Assembly: GCF_012848475.1 (NCBI RefSeq)
Contig: NZ_CP051666.1
Span: forward strand, 1,639,501 to 1,703,500
DNA from: Marinobacterium sp. LSUCC0821
GTDB taxonomy: Bacteria; Pseudomonadota; Gammaproteobacteria; Pseudomonadales; Balneatricaceae
Reading direction: 5' to 3'
DNA length: 64,000 nt
The notes beneath the pieces were generated by a model. The model was not told where the DNA came from and did no database searches. It saw only the letters and a list, made by a program, of their open reading frames with translations. Below, piece after piece: positions 10,213-19,275 of the stretch. The stretch's first letter is position 1. Each line of letters starts with the position of its first letter. A program made the position numbers and the translations under genes.

Positions 10213-10234
10213 GGTAATTCTCCTGAGAAAAAGA

Positions 10235-10259
10235 AAGGGGCTCCAGAATAGAGCCCCTT
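10235..10259 (-). terminator. Intra-operon attenuating hairpin between gtsA and gtsB
   Basis: A perfect 9-bp stem (AAGGGGCTC with GAGCCCCTT, 7-base loop). On the minus strand it is followed by TTTCTTTTTCTC, a broken U-tract, so it should end part of the transcripts after gtsA and may also protect the gtsA 3' end. Confidence 0.7.
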
Positions 10260-10266
10260 AACTGCA

Positions 10267-11514
10267 TTACATTGCTGATTGAACAGCCGCAACTAGCTGA
10301 GCTTTACCTTCAGCTGCAGTTTGTTTTGAATTGAAGTAGTTTGTTGCTACGTCGTAGATCGCACCAGAAACTGCTTCAGATACAGCCATACCGTGCGCGA
10401 AGCTTGGTACTAGGCCGCCTGTCTGAGCGCTTGCAACGAATGCATCCATAGATGCGTGTGCACAGCTATCAAACTCGTCACGAGCCATACCTAGACGCGC
10501 TGGGATAGAACCTTTGTTCAGGTTGAATACTTTCTGGAAGTCCTGACCAAGGATCTGCTTAGCCATCTCCTGCTGCGCTTTCTGTGTTTCAGCATCAGAC
10601 TGCTGGAAGAAAGCGAACGAGTCGATGTTGAACGTGAATGAACCTGAAGTGCTTGGTGCAGCTACACAAGCGAAATCTACGCCTGGAGTTTTGCCAGCAG
10701 CTGTGAATTCACCCTTCGCCCAGTCACCCATGATCTGCATTGCTGCTTCACCATTGATAACCATTGAAGTAGCAACGTTCCAGTCACGACCTGGAGAGTT
10801 AGCATCTACGAACTGGCGTAGTTCACCGAAAACACGGAAAACTTCTTCTGTTGTTTTGCTGTTAAGTGCATCTGCATCTAGTTCTACGAATGCTTTCTGG
10901 TAGTACTCAGGACCGCCTACACCAAGAACAACTGCTTCGAATACAGTCGCATCCTGCCAAGCCTGACCACCGTGAGCTAGCGCGATGAAACCAGCATCCT
11001 GAACTTTCTTAGCCTGAACTAGGAAATCATCCCAAGTTGTTGGGATAGTTGCATTCGCTTTCTTGAATACTTCTGGGTTAGCCCACAGCCAGTTTACGCG
11101 GTGAACGTTTACTGGAGCTGCTACATATTTACCTTCGTGTTTCATTACATTTGAAACAACACCTGGTAGTACGCCATCCCAGTTCTGAGCTTTAGCTACA
11201 GAGTTGATATCCGCTAGGAAACCTAGATCACCCCACTCCTGGATAGATGGGCCTTTGATCTGTGCTGCAGTTGGTGGGTTACCAGATACTGCGCGAGATT
11301 TAAGAACAGTCATTGCGTTCTCACCGCCACCACCAGCTACCGCGAAGTCTTTCCAGCCGATACCAGCTTCAGTTAGCTTCTCTTTAAGGTAAGCAACAGA
11401 CTTAGCTTCGCCACCACTTGTCCAGTAGTGAAGTACTTCTACTTCAGCAGCATTTGCAGTCATTGATGATAGAGATGCGGCTGCAACACAAACCGCTAGA
11501 GTACGTTTTAACAT
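10267..11514 (-). CDS. gtsA: Sugar ABC transporter substrate-binding protein (GtsA type)
   Basis: A 415-residue periplasmic binding protein. The Sec signal peptide spans about residues 1-22 (MLKRTLAVCVAAASLSSMTANA, cleaved before AEVEVLHYW). The mature start VEVLHYWTSGGEAKSVAYL and the interior GGQAWQDATVFEAV are typical of CUT1 glucose/mannose-binding proteins of Pseudomonas. It is the first gene of the importer operon and lies 62 bases after gtrS. Glucose as ligand is inferred from similarity in layout and the neighbouring regulators, not shown directly. Confidence 0.86.
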   Translation of the reverse strand: MLKRTLAVCVAAASLSSMTANAAEVEVLHYWTSGGEAKSVAYLKEKLTEAGIGWKDFAVAGGGGENAMTVLKSRAVSGNPPTAAQIKGPSIQEWGDLGFLADINSVAKAQNWDGVLPGVVSNVMKHEGKYVAAPVNVHRVNWLWANPEVFKKANATIPTTWDDFLVQAKKVQDAGFIALAHGGQAWQDATVFEAVVLGVGGPEYYQKAFVELDADALNSKTTEEVFRVFGELRQFVDANSPGRDWNVATSMVINGEAAMQIMGDWAKGEFTAAGKTPGVDFACVAAPSTSGSFTFNIDSFAFFQQSDAETQKAQQEMAKQILGQDFQKVFNLNKGSIPARLGMARDEFDSCAHASMDAFVASAQTGGLVPSFAHGMAVSEAVSGAIYDVATNYFNSKQTAAEGKAQLVAAVQSAM

Positions 11515-11534
11515 CGAATATTCCTCTTATTGTT

Positions 11535-11568
11535 TTGGTTATCGATTGAACCGAAGCCAATATACCAA
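11535..11568. promoter_or_regulatory. Possible operator upstream of gtsA
   Basis: The 62-base gap between gtrS and gtsA holds an imperfect dyad with TTGGT at 11535-11539 and ACCAA at 11564-11568. A response-regulator site is expected here if GltR controls the transporter, but the match is only to symmetry, not to a known consensus. Confidence 0.25.
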
Positions 11569-11576
11569 TCTGAGGC

Positions 11577-13067
11577 TTACGAAGACTGACCTTCTGTTAC
11601 AAAGTGTGACAAAGGGAATCGAATCTCAACAATCAAACCACCACCCGGACGATCTAAAAGCAGAGTATCAGCCCCGTGAAGCTGGGCAATAGACTTCACA
11701 ATCCCCATGCCGAGCCCGACATGAATAGAGCTTGGCTGTTTATCTATACGATAGAAGGGCTCGAAAACGCGCTGTTTCATAGCATCACTTAGACCAGGCC
11801 CACGATCACACACCTGAACTACCAGCTCGTTGGTGTCAGCCGCGATCTCACCATAGATCTCAACGCCACGCCCATAGTGCAGCGCATTATCGATCAGGTT
11901 GGTAAAGAGTCGCTCCAAAGAGAGTCGACGCCCCTCAATTTCAAACTTAGCCGGGAGACTAGCCTCACAGGGCAGCCCCTCAATTTTTGCACTGGCTAAA
12001 CAGCCTTGAATCAGTCTATTGAGATCTACCGTTTCAATATTCTCGTGAATGGCAGCATCTTTAATCATCTGCAGAGAGGCTTTAACCAACATCTCGAGAT
12101 TTTCGAGGTCACCCACCAGCCCATCACGAATATGATCATCATCGATCATCTCTGCTCGAAGTCGCGCACGTGTTAGCGGGGTTTTAAGATCGTGAGAAAT
12201 CGAAGCGAAGAGTCTCTCCCTATCTGCTATGAACTTCTCAATACGCTGAGCCATCTGGTTAAAGGCTTTTATTGTTGAACGCATCTCACGCGTCCCCTCG
12301 ACGGGAATTAGCGAAGGCGTTTTACCTCGACCTAGGGCATCAGCCTCTTTAGCCAAGCGGCGTAGCGGCTTAACAATCCCAATCACCATCAGGGTCACGA
12401 GCACCATCGTGGTGAGTGTAACGAGTGTCAGCGATAAAATACGCTCACTTGAGAGGATGGGTGAACTCAGCACCTCACCCTCCGGAAATACAGTAGCAAG
12501 GTAGATCCATTCACCATCCTTCAATGGGAGCTGTACAACTACGACTGGGCTATTATCACCCGGATCGAGGAGAGCAAAACGCTGCCATTTCTTAGGTAGT
12601 TCAACCATCAGGTTGTTGGTTGATAGAATCCTTAAATCACTGAATCCCACAAACTCAACAGCAATATTGTCGGGCTCTGTTTTGATTTGATCGGCAACAT
12701 TACTTGAAATACGTTCTCCAACCTCAGTCTGTAATGAATTCACTGGAAGCGTTTTCAGATTGATACGGTCAGGGTTAACAGAGACGAAGAAGCGCGTACC
12801 ACCCATATCCCTGAGCTGATCCAGCACGATATGGCGATACTCTTTAGGTAGGCGTGAAAAGAACTGTATGGTTTGCCCTATACGAGCCCCCATGACATCA
12901 GAGATCTCTTCAAGACGATGGCGTTCTGATGCTTGGAACTGCTGCGACCAGATGACTGTACTGACAACCTGAGCAAAGATGATGCCGAAAAGCAGCATCA
13001 ATGACATGCGTGCGATGATCGATTTAGGAAGTACCTTATCCCGCAGTGAGGAACAGAAGCCAATCAT
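11577..13067 (-). CDS. gtrS: Sensor histidine kinase, GtrS/GltS-like
   Basis: A 496-residue membrane sensor kinase. It has TM1 at about residues 22-40, a periplasmic sensor region 41-208, TM2 at about 212-231, HAMP, a HisKA domain with phospho-acceptor His292 in SHDLKTPLTR, then a HATPase with N-box NLIDNALHYG and G-boxes DRGPGL and GLGMGI. Its ATG overlaps the TGA of the response regulator (ATGA). In Pseudomonas the equivalent GtrS senses 2-ketogluconate/6-phosphogluconate and acts with GltR on glucose uptake; that role is inferred from the adjacent gts operon. Confidence 0.85.
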   Translation of the reverse strand: MIGFCSSLRDKVLPKSIIARMSLMLLFGIIFAQVVSTVIWSQQFQASERHRLEEISDVMGARIGQTIQFFSRLPKEYRHIVLDQLRDMGGTRFFVSVNPDRINLKTLPVNSLQTEVGERISSNVADQIKTEPDNIAVEFVGFSDLRILSTNNLMVELPKKWQRFALLDPGDNSPVVVVQLPLKDGEWIYLATVFPEGEVLSSPILSSERILSLTLVTLTTMVLVTLMVIGIVKPLRRLAKEADALGRGKTPSLIPVEGTREMRSTIKAFNQMAQRIEKFIADRERLFASISHDLKTPLTRARLRAEMIDDDHIRDGLVGDLENLEMLVKASLQMIKDAAIHENIETVDLNRLIQGCLASAKIEGLPCEASLPAKFEIEGRRLSLERLFTNLIDNALHYGRGVEIYGEIAADTNELVVQVCDRGPGLSDAMKQRVFEPFYRIDKQPSSIHVGLGMGIVKSIAQLHGADTLLLDRPGGGLIVEIRFPLSHFVTEGQSS

Positions 13068-13738
13068 GCCAATACCAGTTGATAACCCTTGCCACGAATC
13101 GACTTGATTGGGTCGTCATTTGAGACAGCAGATAACTTAGTCCGCAATCGACTCACTTGAGTATCGATTGAACGATCATAAGGGGCACTAGGATGGCCCT
13201 TTAATTGAATACTTAATTGATCACGCGAAACAATCTCGCCACGGTGTTCGACCAGTACTTTCAAGAGGTCGAACTCCGCGCCTGTAAGCGTTAATTCGGT
13301 ACCAGCAAAGTGAGCTGTACGAGCAACTGAATCAAGCACTAGCGGAGCTTCACAGTTAGATTCTTGTGGCGCAGCAATTGGAGCAGCACGACGTAACAAC
13401 GCTTTTACGCGCGCTAAAAGCTCTCTTGGATTAAAGGGCTTACCCATATAGTCATCGGCACCCAGCTCTAATCCTAGGATTCGATCCACATCATCACTTG
13501 CTGCTGTAAGCATAATAATCGGCACTGATGAGCTGTTACGAACCTGTCTACAGAGCGCCAAGCCATCCATACCCGGAAGTGTGACATCCAAAATCAACAG
13601 CTCGTTATCGACAACGCCAGCCTCTAACAAGGCTTCGGAAGATTCATAGGCACGCACCTCAAAACCATTTTTAGTCAAATAGTCAGAGAGCAGAGTACGA
13701 ATCTCATTGTCATCATCCACTAAAACTAATCTGTGCAA
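13064..13738 (-). CDS. gltR: OmpR-family response regulator, GltR-like
   Basis: A 224-residue regulator with a receiver domain (acidic pair DDD at residues 8-10, phospho-acceptor Asp51 in LILDVTLPGMDG, conserved Lys in MGKPFNPRELL) and a C-terminal winged helix ending SIRGKGYQLV, the usual OmpR/PhoB ending. It is the first gene of the kinase pair and shares ATGA with gtrS. The probable target is the gtsABCD operon just downstream. Confidence 0.88.
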   Translation of the reverse strand: MHRLVLVDDDNEIRTLLSDYLTKNGFEVRAYESSEALLEAGVVDNELLILDVTLPGMDGLALCRQVRNSSSVPIIMLTAASDDVDRILGLELGADDYMGKPFNPRELLARVKALLRRAAPIAAPQESNCEAPLVLDSVARTAHFAGTELTLTGAEFDLLKVLVEHRGEIVSRDQLSIQLKGHPSAPYDRSIDTQVSRLRTKLSAVSNDDPIKSIRGKGYQLVLA

Positions 13739-13790
13739 ACTGATGCTCTCTTGTTTTTGTTATTGAAGTAATGCTTTCTAGAGAACTATA

Positions 13791-14525
13791 TCAACGACGT
13801 GGCGCGTAGGCGAACACGTCTGATTTCATCTGGGTCTCGTTAAAACCCTGCGTTTCAAAAGCGTCGAGTAGCGCGTAGACCATTGCGGGCGAACCACAGG
13901 CAAAAACTAGTGCTTTGCTTAGGTCAGCAAAATCTTCACACATAGCGGTTGGCAGCAAACCTGTACGTCCGCTCCACCCTTCGCTCTTCTCTGGCTCACT
14001 AACAACAGGCACAAAGTGCACATTGGCGTGATGTTCCGCCCAGCTAGCAGGGAGTGACTCGAGGTACATGTCCTCTTCAACGCGCGCGCCCCAGTAGACG
14101 TGAATAGGATTTTTCACCTGGTTCGCTAGAAGGTGCTCTACGATACTTTTCACCTGAGAGAAACCGGTGCTTGCTGCGGCGAAAAGAAGTGGCTGATCGA
14201 CAGTAAGAGAAGCGATATCGATTGTGCAATTGCCCATAGGCAACTCAACTTCAACAGTTGGCTGATGCAACAAGTGCTGCACAATTGAGTCATTAAACTC
14301 ACTCTCTGGCATGTGACGGATATGCAGTTCGATTTCGCGACCCGCTTCGGGAGCCGAGGCGATTGAAAACGAAGCCTTCTTGCCATCAGGTAGACAGATA
14401 TCTAAATACTGACCCGCCGCAAACTCCGTTGCAGAACTATCAGTTGCTGGCAGCAATAGACGTACACGATAGACATCGCGATTCAGTTTATCGGCAGCCA
14501 ATATAGTGGTTACTTTCCTTGCCAC
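13791..14525 (-). CDS. NAD(P)H-flavin reductase-like oxidoreductase (FAD and NAD domains)
   Basis: A 244-residue ferredoxin-reductase-type protein. An N-terminal FAD barrel carries the flavin loop GQYLDICLPDGKKASFSIAS, and a C-terminal NAD(P) domain has FAAASTGFSQVKS and the CGSPAMVYALLDAF motif. It resembles Fre/LuxG and the C-terminal two thirds of the CDP-6-deoxy-glucoseen-reductase-like proteins usually found beside ubiD in pseudomonads. The start is GTG (14525) with GGAG 8 bases ahead. It lies in the same frame as the ferredoxin gene, separated by TGA and one codon. The usual GGTGF loop reads ASTGF here. Confidence 0.8.
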   Translation of the reverse strand: MARKVTTILAADKLNRDVYRVRLLLPATDSSATEFAAGQYLDICLPDGKKASFSIASAPEAGREIELHIRHMPESEFNDSIVQHLLHQPTVEVELPMGNCTIDIASLTVDQPLLFAAASTGFSQVKSIVEHLLANQVKNPIHVYWGARVEEDMYLESLPASWAEHHANVHFVPVVSEPEKSEGWSGRTGLLPTAMCEDFADLSKALVFACGSPAMVYALLDAFETQGFNETQMKSDVFAYAPRR

Positions 14526-14528
14526 AAT

Positions 14529-14825
14529 TCATACTCCAGGTAACAAACAGCGTATAACACGTAATTTAATATTCGAGCGTGGGTAGCTCGTACAGAGCAG
14601 CAAGCGACACTCGCCCTGCCCTGCATCCCAATCCACTCTTGGGTAGCGTTGCCACGCTTGCCCAGTCAGAAGATCCGCTTCACAAATTTCACAAACACCG
14701 TTCCGGCACGCTTTGCGTTGCACGAAACCTGACTCAGTCAGCACCTCTAATAAAGTTTGATTGGGCGCGCAGTGCAGTTGCTTTGCTACGCCCTCAACCT
14801 CAACCAGAAAATGGCTGCTAGTCAT
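14529..14825 (-). CDS. Plant-type [2Fe-2S] ferredoxin domain protein
   Basis: A 98-residue protein with the chloroplast-type cluster motif [10 protein letters not shown] (Cys-x4-Cys-x2-Cys) near residues 38-46 and the fourth Cys in [10 protein letters not shown] near 77. It supplies an electron-transfer module. The ATG at 14825 overlaps the ubiD stop (ATGACTAG), and AGGA lies 5 bases upstream. In related genomes this domain is fused to the following reductase; here an in-frame TGA at 14529-14531 ends it, so the two may form a two-subunit enzyme. Coupling to UbiD is suggested only by the overlap. Confidence 0.82.
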   Translation of the reverse strand: MTSSHFLVEVEGVAKQLHCAPNQTLLEVLTESGFVQRKACRNGVCEICEADLLTGQAWQRYPRVDWDAGQGECRLLLCTSYPRSNIKLRVIRCLLPGV

Positions 14826-16296
14826 CAATTCCTAACTCAGACCAGATCTCATCAACGCGATCTTTAACAGTCTGGTCCATCGTAATGGGAACGCCCCATT
14901 CACGATCAGTCTCACCCTGCCACTTGTTGGTTGCATCCAAGCCCATCTTCGAACCCAGTCCTGATACAGGTGAGGCGAAATCAAGGTAGTCGATTGGGGT
15001 ATTCTCGATCATAACGGTATCGCGTGCAGGGTCCATGCGTGTGGTAATAGCCCAAATCACATCCTGCCAATCGCGCGCATTCACATCATCATCCACAACA
15101 ATGACAAACTTAGTGTACATAAACTGACGCAGGAATGACCAAACACCCAACATGACACGTTTAGCATGACCCGGATATTGTTTCTTCATGCTCACAACCG
15201 CCATGCGGTATGAGCAACCCTCTGGCGGCAGGTAGAAATCAACAATCTCTGGAAACTGCTTCTGCAGAATCGGTACAAACACTTCATTGAGTGCCACACC
15301 CAAGATAGCAGGCTCATCAGGTGGTCTACCGGTGTAGGTACTGTGATAGATCGCATCTTTACGCATGGTAATGCGCTCAACAGTAAAGACAGGAAAACTA
15401 TCAACCTCATTGTAGTAACCAGTGTGGTCACCAAAGGGGCCTTCGTCGGCCAACTCATCAGGATAGATGAAGCCTTCTAGGACAATTTCAGCGCTGGCAG
15501 GCACTTGCAGATCACTGCCAATACACTCTGTCACTTCCGTTTTCCCGCCACGCAATAGACCTGCAAAGGCGTACTCAGAGAGTGTATCTGGCACAGGTGT
15601 TACGGCACCTAAAATAGTGGCTGGGTCAGCACCAAGGGCTACCGCGACTGGATAGGGCTTGCCTGGATTCTGCTGTTTAAACTCTAGGAAATCCAATGCA
15701 CCGCCACGATGCGATAACCAGCGCATGATCAGCTTATTAGGTGCAATTAATTGCTGGCGGTAGATGCCAAGATTTTGGCGCGACTTATTGGGTCCACGGG
15801 TAATAACCAATGGCCAAGTCACTAGCGGTGCAGCATCACCCGGCCAACAGGTTTGAATTGGTAGCTTGGTAAGATCAACCTGATCTCCTTCAAGAACCAG
15901 CTCCTGACAGGGCGCATTACGGACCACCTTAGGGCCCATGTTTAACACCTGTTTGTAGAGCGGCAGCTTGCTTAGAGCATCTTTAAAGCCTTTAGGTGGC
16001 TCAGGTTCTTTAAGTTGCGCCAGCAGCTTGCCCACTTCACGCAGCGCTTCAACAGACTCTTCGCCCATGCCTAATGCAACACGCTCCGGGGTACCGAAGA
16101 GGTTGCCTAAAACCGGCATATCGTAGCCAACGGGATTTTCAAATAGCAGCGCCGGACCGCCCGCTTTAAGCATGCGATCACAGATCTCGGTCATCTCAAG
16201 ATTGGGATCAACAGGATATGAGATACGTTTAAGTTCACCGCGCGCTTCTAGCATCGCGATGAAATCTCTAAGATCTTTATACTTTGGCGTAGCCAT
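14818..16296 (-). CDS. ubiD: 3-polyprenyl-4-hydroxybenzoate decarboxylase
   Basis: Prenylated-FMN-dependent decarboxylase of ubiquinone synthesis. The 492-residue length equals the family norm. Family blocks are present: the N-terminal [39 protein letters not shown]...[10 protein letters not shown] (containing the conserved acidic residues), and [14 protein letters not shown]. It is the first gene of a three-gene minus-strand unit, overlapping the ferredoxin start. Activity would need UbiX-made prenyl-FMN, encoded elsewhere. Confidence 0.95.
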   Translation of the reverse strand: MATPKYKDLRDFIAMLEARGELKRISYPVDPNLEMTEICDRMLKAGGPALLFENPVGYDMPVLGNLFGTPERVALGMGEESVEALREVGKLLAQLKEPEPPKGFKDALSKLPLYKQVLNMGPKVVRNAPCQELVLEGDQVDLTKLPIQTCWPGDAAPLVTWPLVITRGPNKSRQNLGIYRQQLIAPNKLIMRWLSHRGGALDFLEFKQQNPGKPYPVAVALGADPATILGAVTPVPDTLSEYAFAGLLRGGKTEVTECIGSDLQVPASAEIVLEGFIYPDELADEGPFGDHTGYYNEVDSFPVFTVERITMRKDAIYHSTYTGRPPDEPAILGVALNEVFVPILQKQFPEIVDFYLPPEGCSYRMAVVSMKKQYPGHAKRVMLGVWSFLRQFMYTKFVIVVDDDVNARDWQDVIWAITTRMDPARDTVMIENTPIDYLDFASPVSGLGSKMGLDATNKWQGETDREWGVPITMDQTVKDRVDEIWSELGIDD

Positions 16297-16315
16297 CAGT
16301 TACCTCAGTAGACAA

Positions 16316-16339
16316 TAAAAAGGGCGGTACACACCGCCC
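16316..16339 (-). terminator. Rho gene terminator
   Basis: A GGGCGGT/ACCGCCC stem with a 4-base loop. On the minus strand it is followed by TTTTTATTG, a good U-tract. It separates rho from ubiD, which is on the same strand. Confidence 0.85.
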
Positions 16340-16356
16340 CATTTACGCAAGTCAGG

Positions 16357-17616
16357 TTACTTACGTTTCATCGACATAAAGAATTCATCATTGGTTTTGA
16401 AGTCTTTCAACTTATCAATAACAAACTCAGTTGCGGCAGCATCTTCCATTGGATCTAACAGCTTACGCAGAATCCACATGCGTTGGAGCTCATCTTCAGT
16501 CGTCAATAGATCTTCACGACGAGTACCAGAGCGACGAATATTGATTGCAGGGAAGACACGCTTCTCAGCGACACGACGGTCTAGGTGTACCTCAGCGTTA
16601 CCGGTACCTTTGAACTCTTCGAAGATAACTTCATCCATCTTAGAGCCAGTATCAACAAGTGCAGTCGCGATGATAGTCAAGCTACCACCCTCTTCGATGT
16701 TACGTGCAGCACCGAAGAAACGTTTTGGACGCTCTAGTGCATGCGCATCGACACCACCTGTTAGAACCTTACCAGATGAAGGTACAACTGTGTTGTAAGC
16801 ACGTGCAAGACGCGTGATAGAGTCGAGAAGAATGACAACATCTTTCTTGTGTTCTGTCAGACGCTTAGCCTTCTCAAGCACCATCTCAGCAACCTGAACG
16901 TGACGCGCTGGCGGCTCATCGAAGGTTGACGCTACAACTTCACCGCGCACGGTACGTTGCATGTCGGTTACCTCTTCAGGACGCTCATCGATAAGAAGAA
17001 CGATCAGGTAACACTCTGGGTTGTTACGTGTGATGCTGTTTGCAATATTCTGCAGCATCAACGTTTTACCCGCTTTAGGTGGTGATACAACAAGTGCACG
17101 CTGACCTTTACCGATTGGGGTTACTAGGTCGAGTACACGTGCTGTGATGTCTTCAGTAGAACCGTTACCAATCTCCATACGCATACGTTTGTGTGCGAAT
17201 AGCGGTGTAAGGTTCTCAAATAGGATCTTGTTCTTCGCATTTTCAGGTGCGTCAAAGTTGATCTCAGAAACTTTCAACAGGGCAAAGTAGCGTTCGCTAT
17301 CTTTAGGTGGACGAATCTTGCCAGAAATAGTGTCGCCAGTGCGAAGGTTAAAACGACGAATTTGGCTTGGTGAAACGTAGATATCATCTGGGCCAGCTAG
17401 GTAAGAAGAGTCAGCTGAACGCAGGAAGCCAAAGCCATCCTGAAGGATCTCAAGGACGCCGTCACCGTAAATATCTTCTCCGCTACGCGCGTGCTTTTTA
17501 AGGATAGAGAAAATTACGTCTTGTTTGCGCGAGCGCGCTAGGTTTTCTAGGCCCATCTCTGCTGCAAGGTCGAGCAGTTCAGGCATGCTTTTAAGTTTTA
17601 ATTCGGTAAGATTCAT
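16357..17616 (-). CDS. rho: Transcription termination factor Rho
   Basis: The hexameric RNA helicase that ends transcription at rho-dependent sites. At 419 residues it matches the E. coli length. Visible parts are the N-terminal helical SAP-like domain, the RNA-binding RNP1 motif DGFGFLR (60-66), Walker A PPKAGKT (179-185), Walker [17 protein letters not shown] with the Q-loop region following, and the R-loop [23 protein letters not shown] segment. It lies downstream of trxA on the same strand, the usual order, but with its own promoter-like sequence. Confidence 0.98.
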   Translation of the reverse strand: MNLTELKLKSMPELLDLAAEMGLENLARSRKQDVIFSILKKHARSGEDIYGDGVLEILQDGFGFLRSADSSYLAGPDDIYVSPSQIRRFNLRTGDTISGKIRPPKDSERYFALLKVSEINFDAPENAKNKILFENLTPLFAHKRMRMEIGNGSTEDITARVLDLVTPIGKGQRALVVSPPKAGKTLMLQNIANSITRNNPECYLIVLLIDERPEEVTDMQRTVRGEVVASTFDEPPARHVQVAEMVLEKAKRLTEHKKDVVILLDSITRLARAYNTVVPSSGKVLTGGVDAHALERPKRFFGAARNIEEGGSLTIIATALVDTGSKMDEVIFEEFKGTGNAEVHLDRRVAEKRVFPAINIRRSGTRREDLLTTEDELQRMWILRKLLDPMEDAAATEFVIDKLKDFKTNDEFFMSMKRK

Positions 17617-17719
17617 CGTTTTATTAGATTATCGCCGGACACGAGAAAACTCGTTTGGCTGGAAGGTTTGAAAATTAGAAGAAGGTATTTGGGCTGGTCA
17701 GGTTTTAACCAACATCGAC

Positions 17720-17748
17720 ACTATATATGCGAGATACTGAGGTGTCTA
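17720..17748 (-). promoter_or_regulatory. Sigma-70-type promoter for rho
   Basis: On the minus strand TAGACA (17743-17748) and TATAGT (17720-17725) are separated by exactly 17 bases, ahead of rho by about 100 bases. The long leader this implies fits the known autoregulation of rho by attenuation in other bacteria. Confidence 0.5.
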
Positions 17749-17762
17749 TAGACCGATAGAAC

Positions 17763-17789
17763 AAAAAGGCGGGATAAACCCGCCTTTTT
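17763..17789. terminator. trxA terminator
   Basis: AAAAAGGCGGG and CCCGCCTTTTT form an 11-bp stem around a 5-base loop directly downstream of trxA, so trxA and rho are transcribed separately or with strong attenuation between them. Confidence 0.9.
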
Positions 17790-17798
17790 TATGATTTT

Positions 17799-18125
17799 TT
17801 AGATATTTGCATCAACAAATGCAGTGAGCTGCGATTTAGAGAGTGCACCCACCTTAGTCGCTTCAACGTTACCGCCTTTGAAGATCATAAGAGTTGGGAT
17901 ACCACGAATACCAAACTTAGGTGCAGTTTCGCTGTTCTCATCGATATTCAGCTTACACACTTTAAGACGACCAGCGTACTCCTGTGCAACCTCTTCAAGT
18001 ACAGGGGCAATCATCTTACAAGGACCACACCACTCAGCCCAGTAGTCAACCAACACAGGACCGTCTGCTTTTAGTACATCTTCTTCAAAGCTTGCGTCAG
18101 ATACGTTGTGAATGTTTTCGCTCAT
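17799..18125 (-). CDS. trxA: Thioredoxin 1
   Basis: A 108-residue thioredoxin with the active site WCGPC (Cys33 and Cys36) and the cis-proline loop RGIPTL. It reduces disulfides of cytoplasmic proteins. The ATG at 18125 is chosen because GGAGAG lies upstream and the family starts here; an upstream ATG would add ten unrelated residues. Rho lies downstream on the same strand, as in enterics and pseudomonads. Confidence 0.97.
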   Translation of the reverse strand: MSENIHNVSDASFEEDVLKADGPVLVDYWAEWCGPCKMIAPVLEEVAQEYAGRLKVCKLNIDENSETAPKFGIRGIPTLMIFKGGNVEATKVGALSKSQLTAFVDANI

Positions 18126-18266
18126 TCGTTCATCTCTCCAGATGTGCAGTAGCACTAATTATTTTCAAGCAACAGCTCGATTGCATTTCATGTATCCCGA
18201 TAATAGCATCAGCACCAACAGATTGGGAATCAACCAACCCAATTACTGACCTTTTTTGGAGGCTAA

Positions 18267-19214
18267 GTGCCAACTATATTAAAACACCTTGAAACCATCC
18301 TAAGAGATAGTGCCAAGGTCTCTATCAGCCTGCTCAAGATTCTGATACCTGCCATTATAGTGGTACGCCTCTTAGATCTGATTGGAGCAGCAGAACTTCT
18401 CGCATCAACACTCGGCGCACCTCTCGAACTGTTAGGGCTACCAGCAATCGCTGGTTTAATTTGGGCGACAACAATCGTTACCAATATCTATGCAGGCCTC
18501 ATCGTACTCTTCACCTTTCCAGAGGCATGGACGCTTGGACAGATTACAACCCTGGGCGTATTAATGCTTGGAGCCCACAACTTTATCGTTGAACTTTCTG
18601 TTGCATACAAAGGGCGATGTCGAATCCTACCGATGTTTTTAATACGCATTTTAGGCGGTTACGGCCTTGCAGCTATTCTTAGCTATATCTACGCCGACAT
18701 GCCAGAGATGCAGACACCGGTCGCTTGGAACTGGACACCAGAAGCCGTTGATAACAGTTGGAGTGGTTGGCTTAGTTCTCAGATTGAAATGCTGTTCTGG
18801 ACACAGGTGGTTATCCTCGGACTGGTTGCAATGCTGCACATTGCGAAAATCAGAGGCTTCGAACGACTTCTAGAGAAGCTACTCAAACCTGTGCTTAGAG
18901 TTATCGGCATACGTGAAAACGCACTACCAATGAGCCTGATTGGCATGACGCTAGGCCTTGCTTATGGTGGCGGACTGCTCATTCGTGAAGCGGAAAAAGG
19001 GACTTTGGCACCACGCGACATCTTCGCCTCTTTCGCACTTTTAGGGCTCTGTCACAGCCTAATTGAGGATACCCTACTGATATCCCTGACTGGAGCAGAA
19101 CTGAGCGGGATTCTCTGGGCAAGACTGGCTTGGGCGCTGCTTTTGATCGCGATAATCACCCGAATCCTGCCGCGCATTCCTGATGCCTGGCTACAGCGCC
19201 ATCTGGTCCGATAG
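18267..19214 (+). CDS. GATE (nucleoside recognition) domain membrane protein
   Basis: A 315-residue integral membrane protein with about eight hydrophobic segments and two related halves, including GLIWATTIVTNIYAGLIVLF near residues 62-81 and LGLAYGGGLLIREAEKG near 226-242. The glycine-rich gate motifs match the nucleoside-recognition/GATE family (SpmA/SpmB/FeoB-gate-like), whose substrates are mostly unknown. The start is GTG with GGAGG 4 bases upstream. It diverges from trxA and is single. Confidence 0.75.
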   Translation: MPTILKHLETILRDSAKVSISLLKILIPAIIVVRLLDLIGAAELLASTLGAPLELLGLPAIAGLIWATTIVTNIYAGLIVLFTFPEAWTLGQITTLGVLMLGAHNFIVELSVAYKGRCRILPMFLIRILGGYGLAAILSYIYADMPEMQTPVAWNWTPEAVDNSWSGWLSSQIEMLFWTQVVILGLVAMLHIAKIRGFERLLEKLLKPVLRVIGIRENALPMSLIGMTLGLAYGGGLLIREAEKGTLAPRDIFASFALLGLCHSLIEDTLLISLTGAELSGILWARLAWALLLIAIITRILPRIPDAWLQRHLVR

Positions 19215-19229
19215 AAAAATGCGAGCAAT

Positions 19230-19257
19230 AAAAAAGCGACCCGAGGGTCGCTTTTTT
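19230..19257. terminator. Bidirectional terminator
   Basis: AAAAAAGCGACC pairs with GGTCGCTTTTTT around a CGAG loop. It serves the GATE-domain gene and the convergent pckA. Confidence 0.92.
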
Positions 19258-19275
19258 CGTCTCTAGTGAGAGTGA

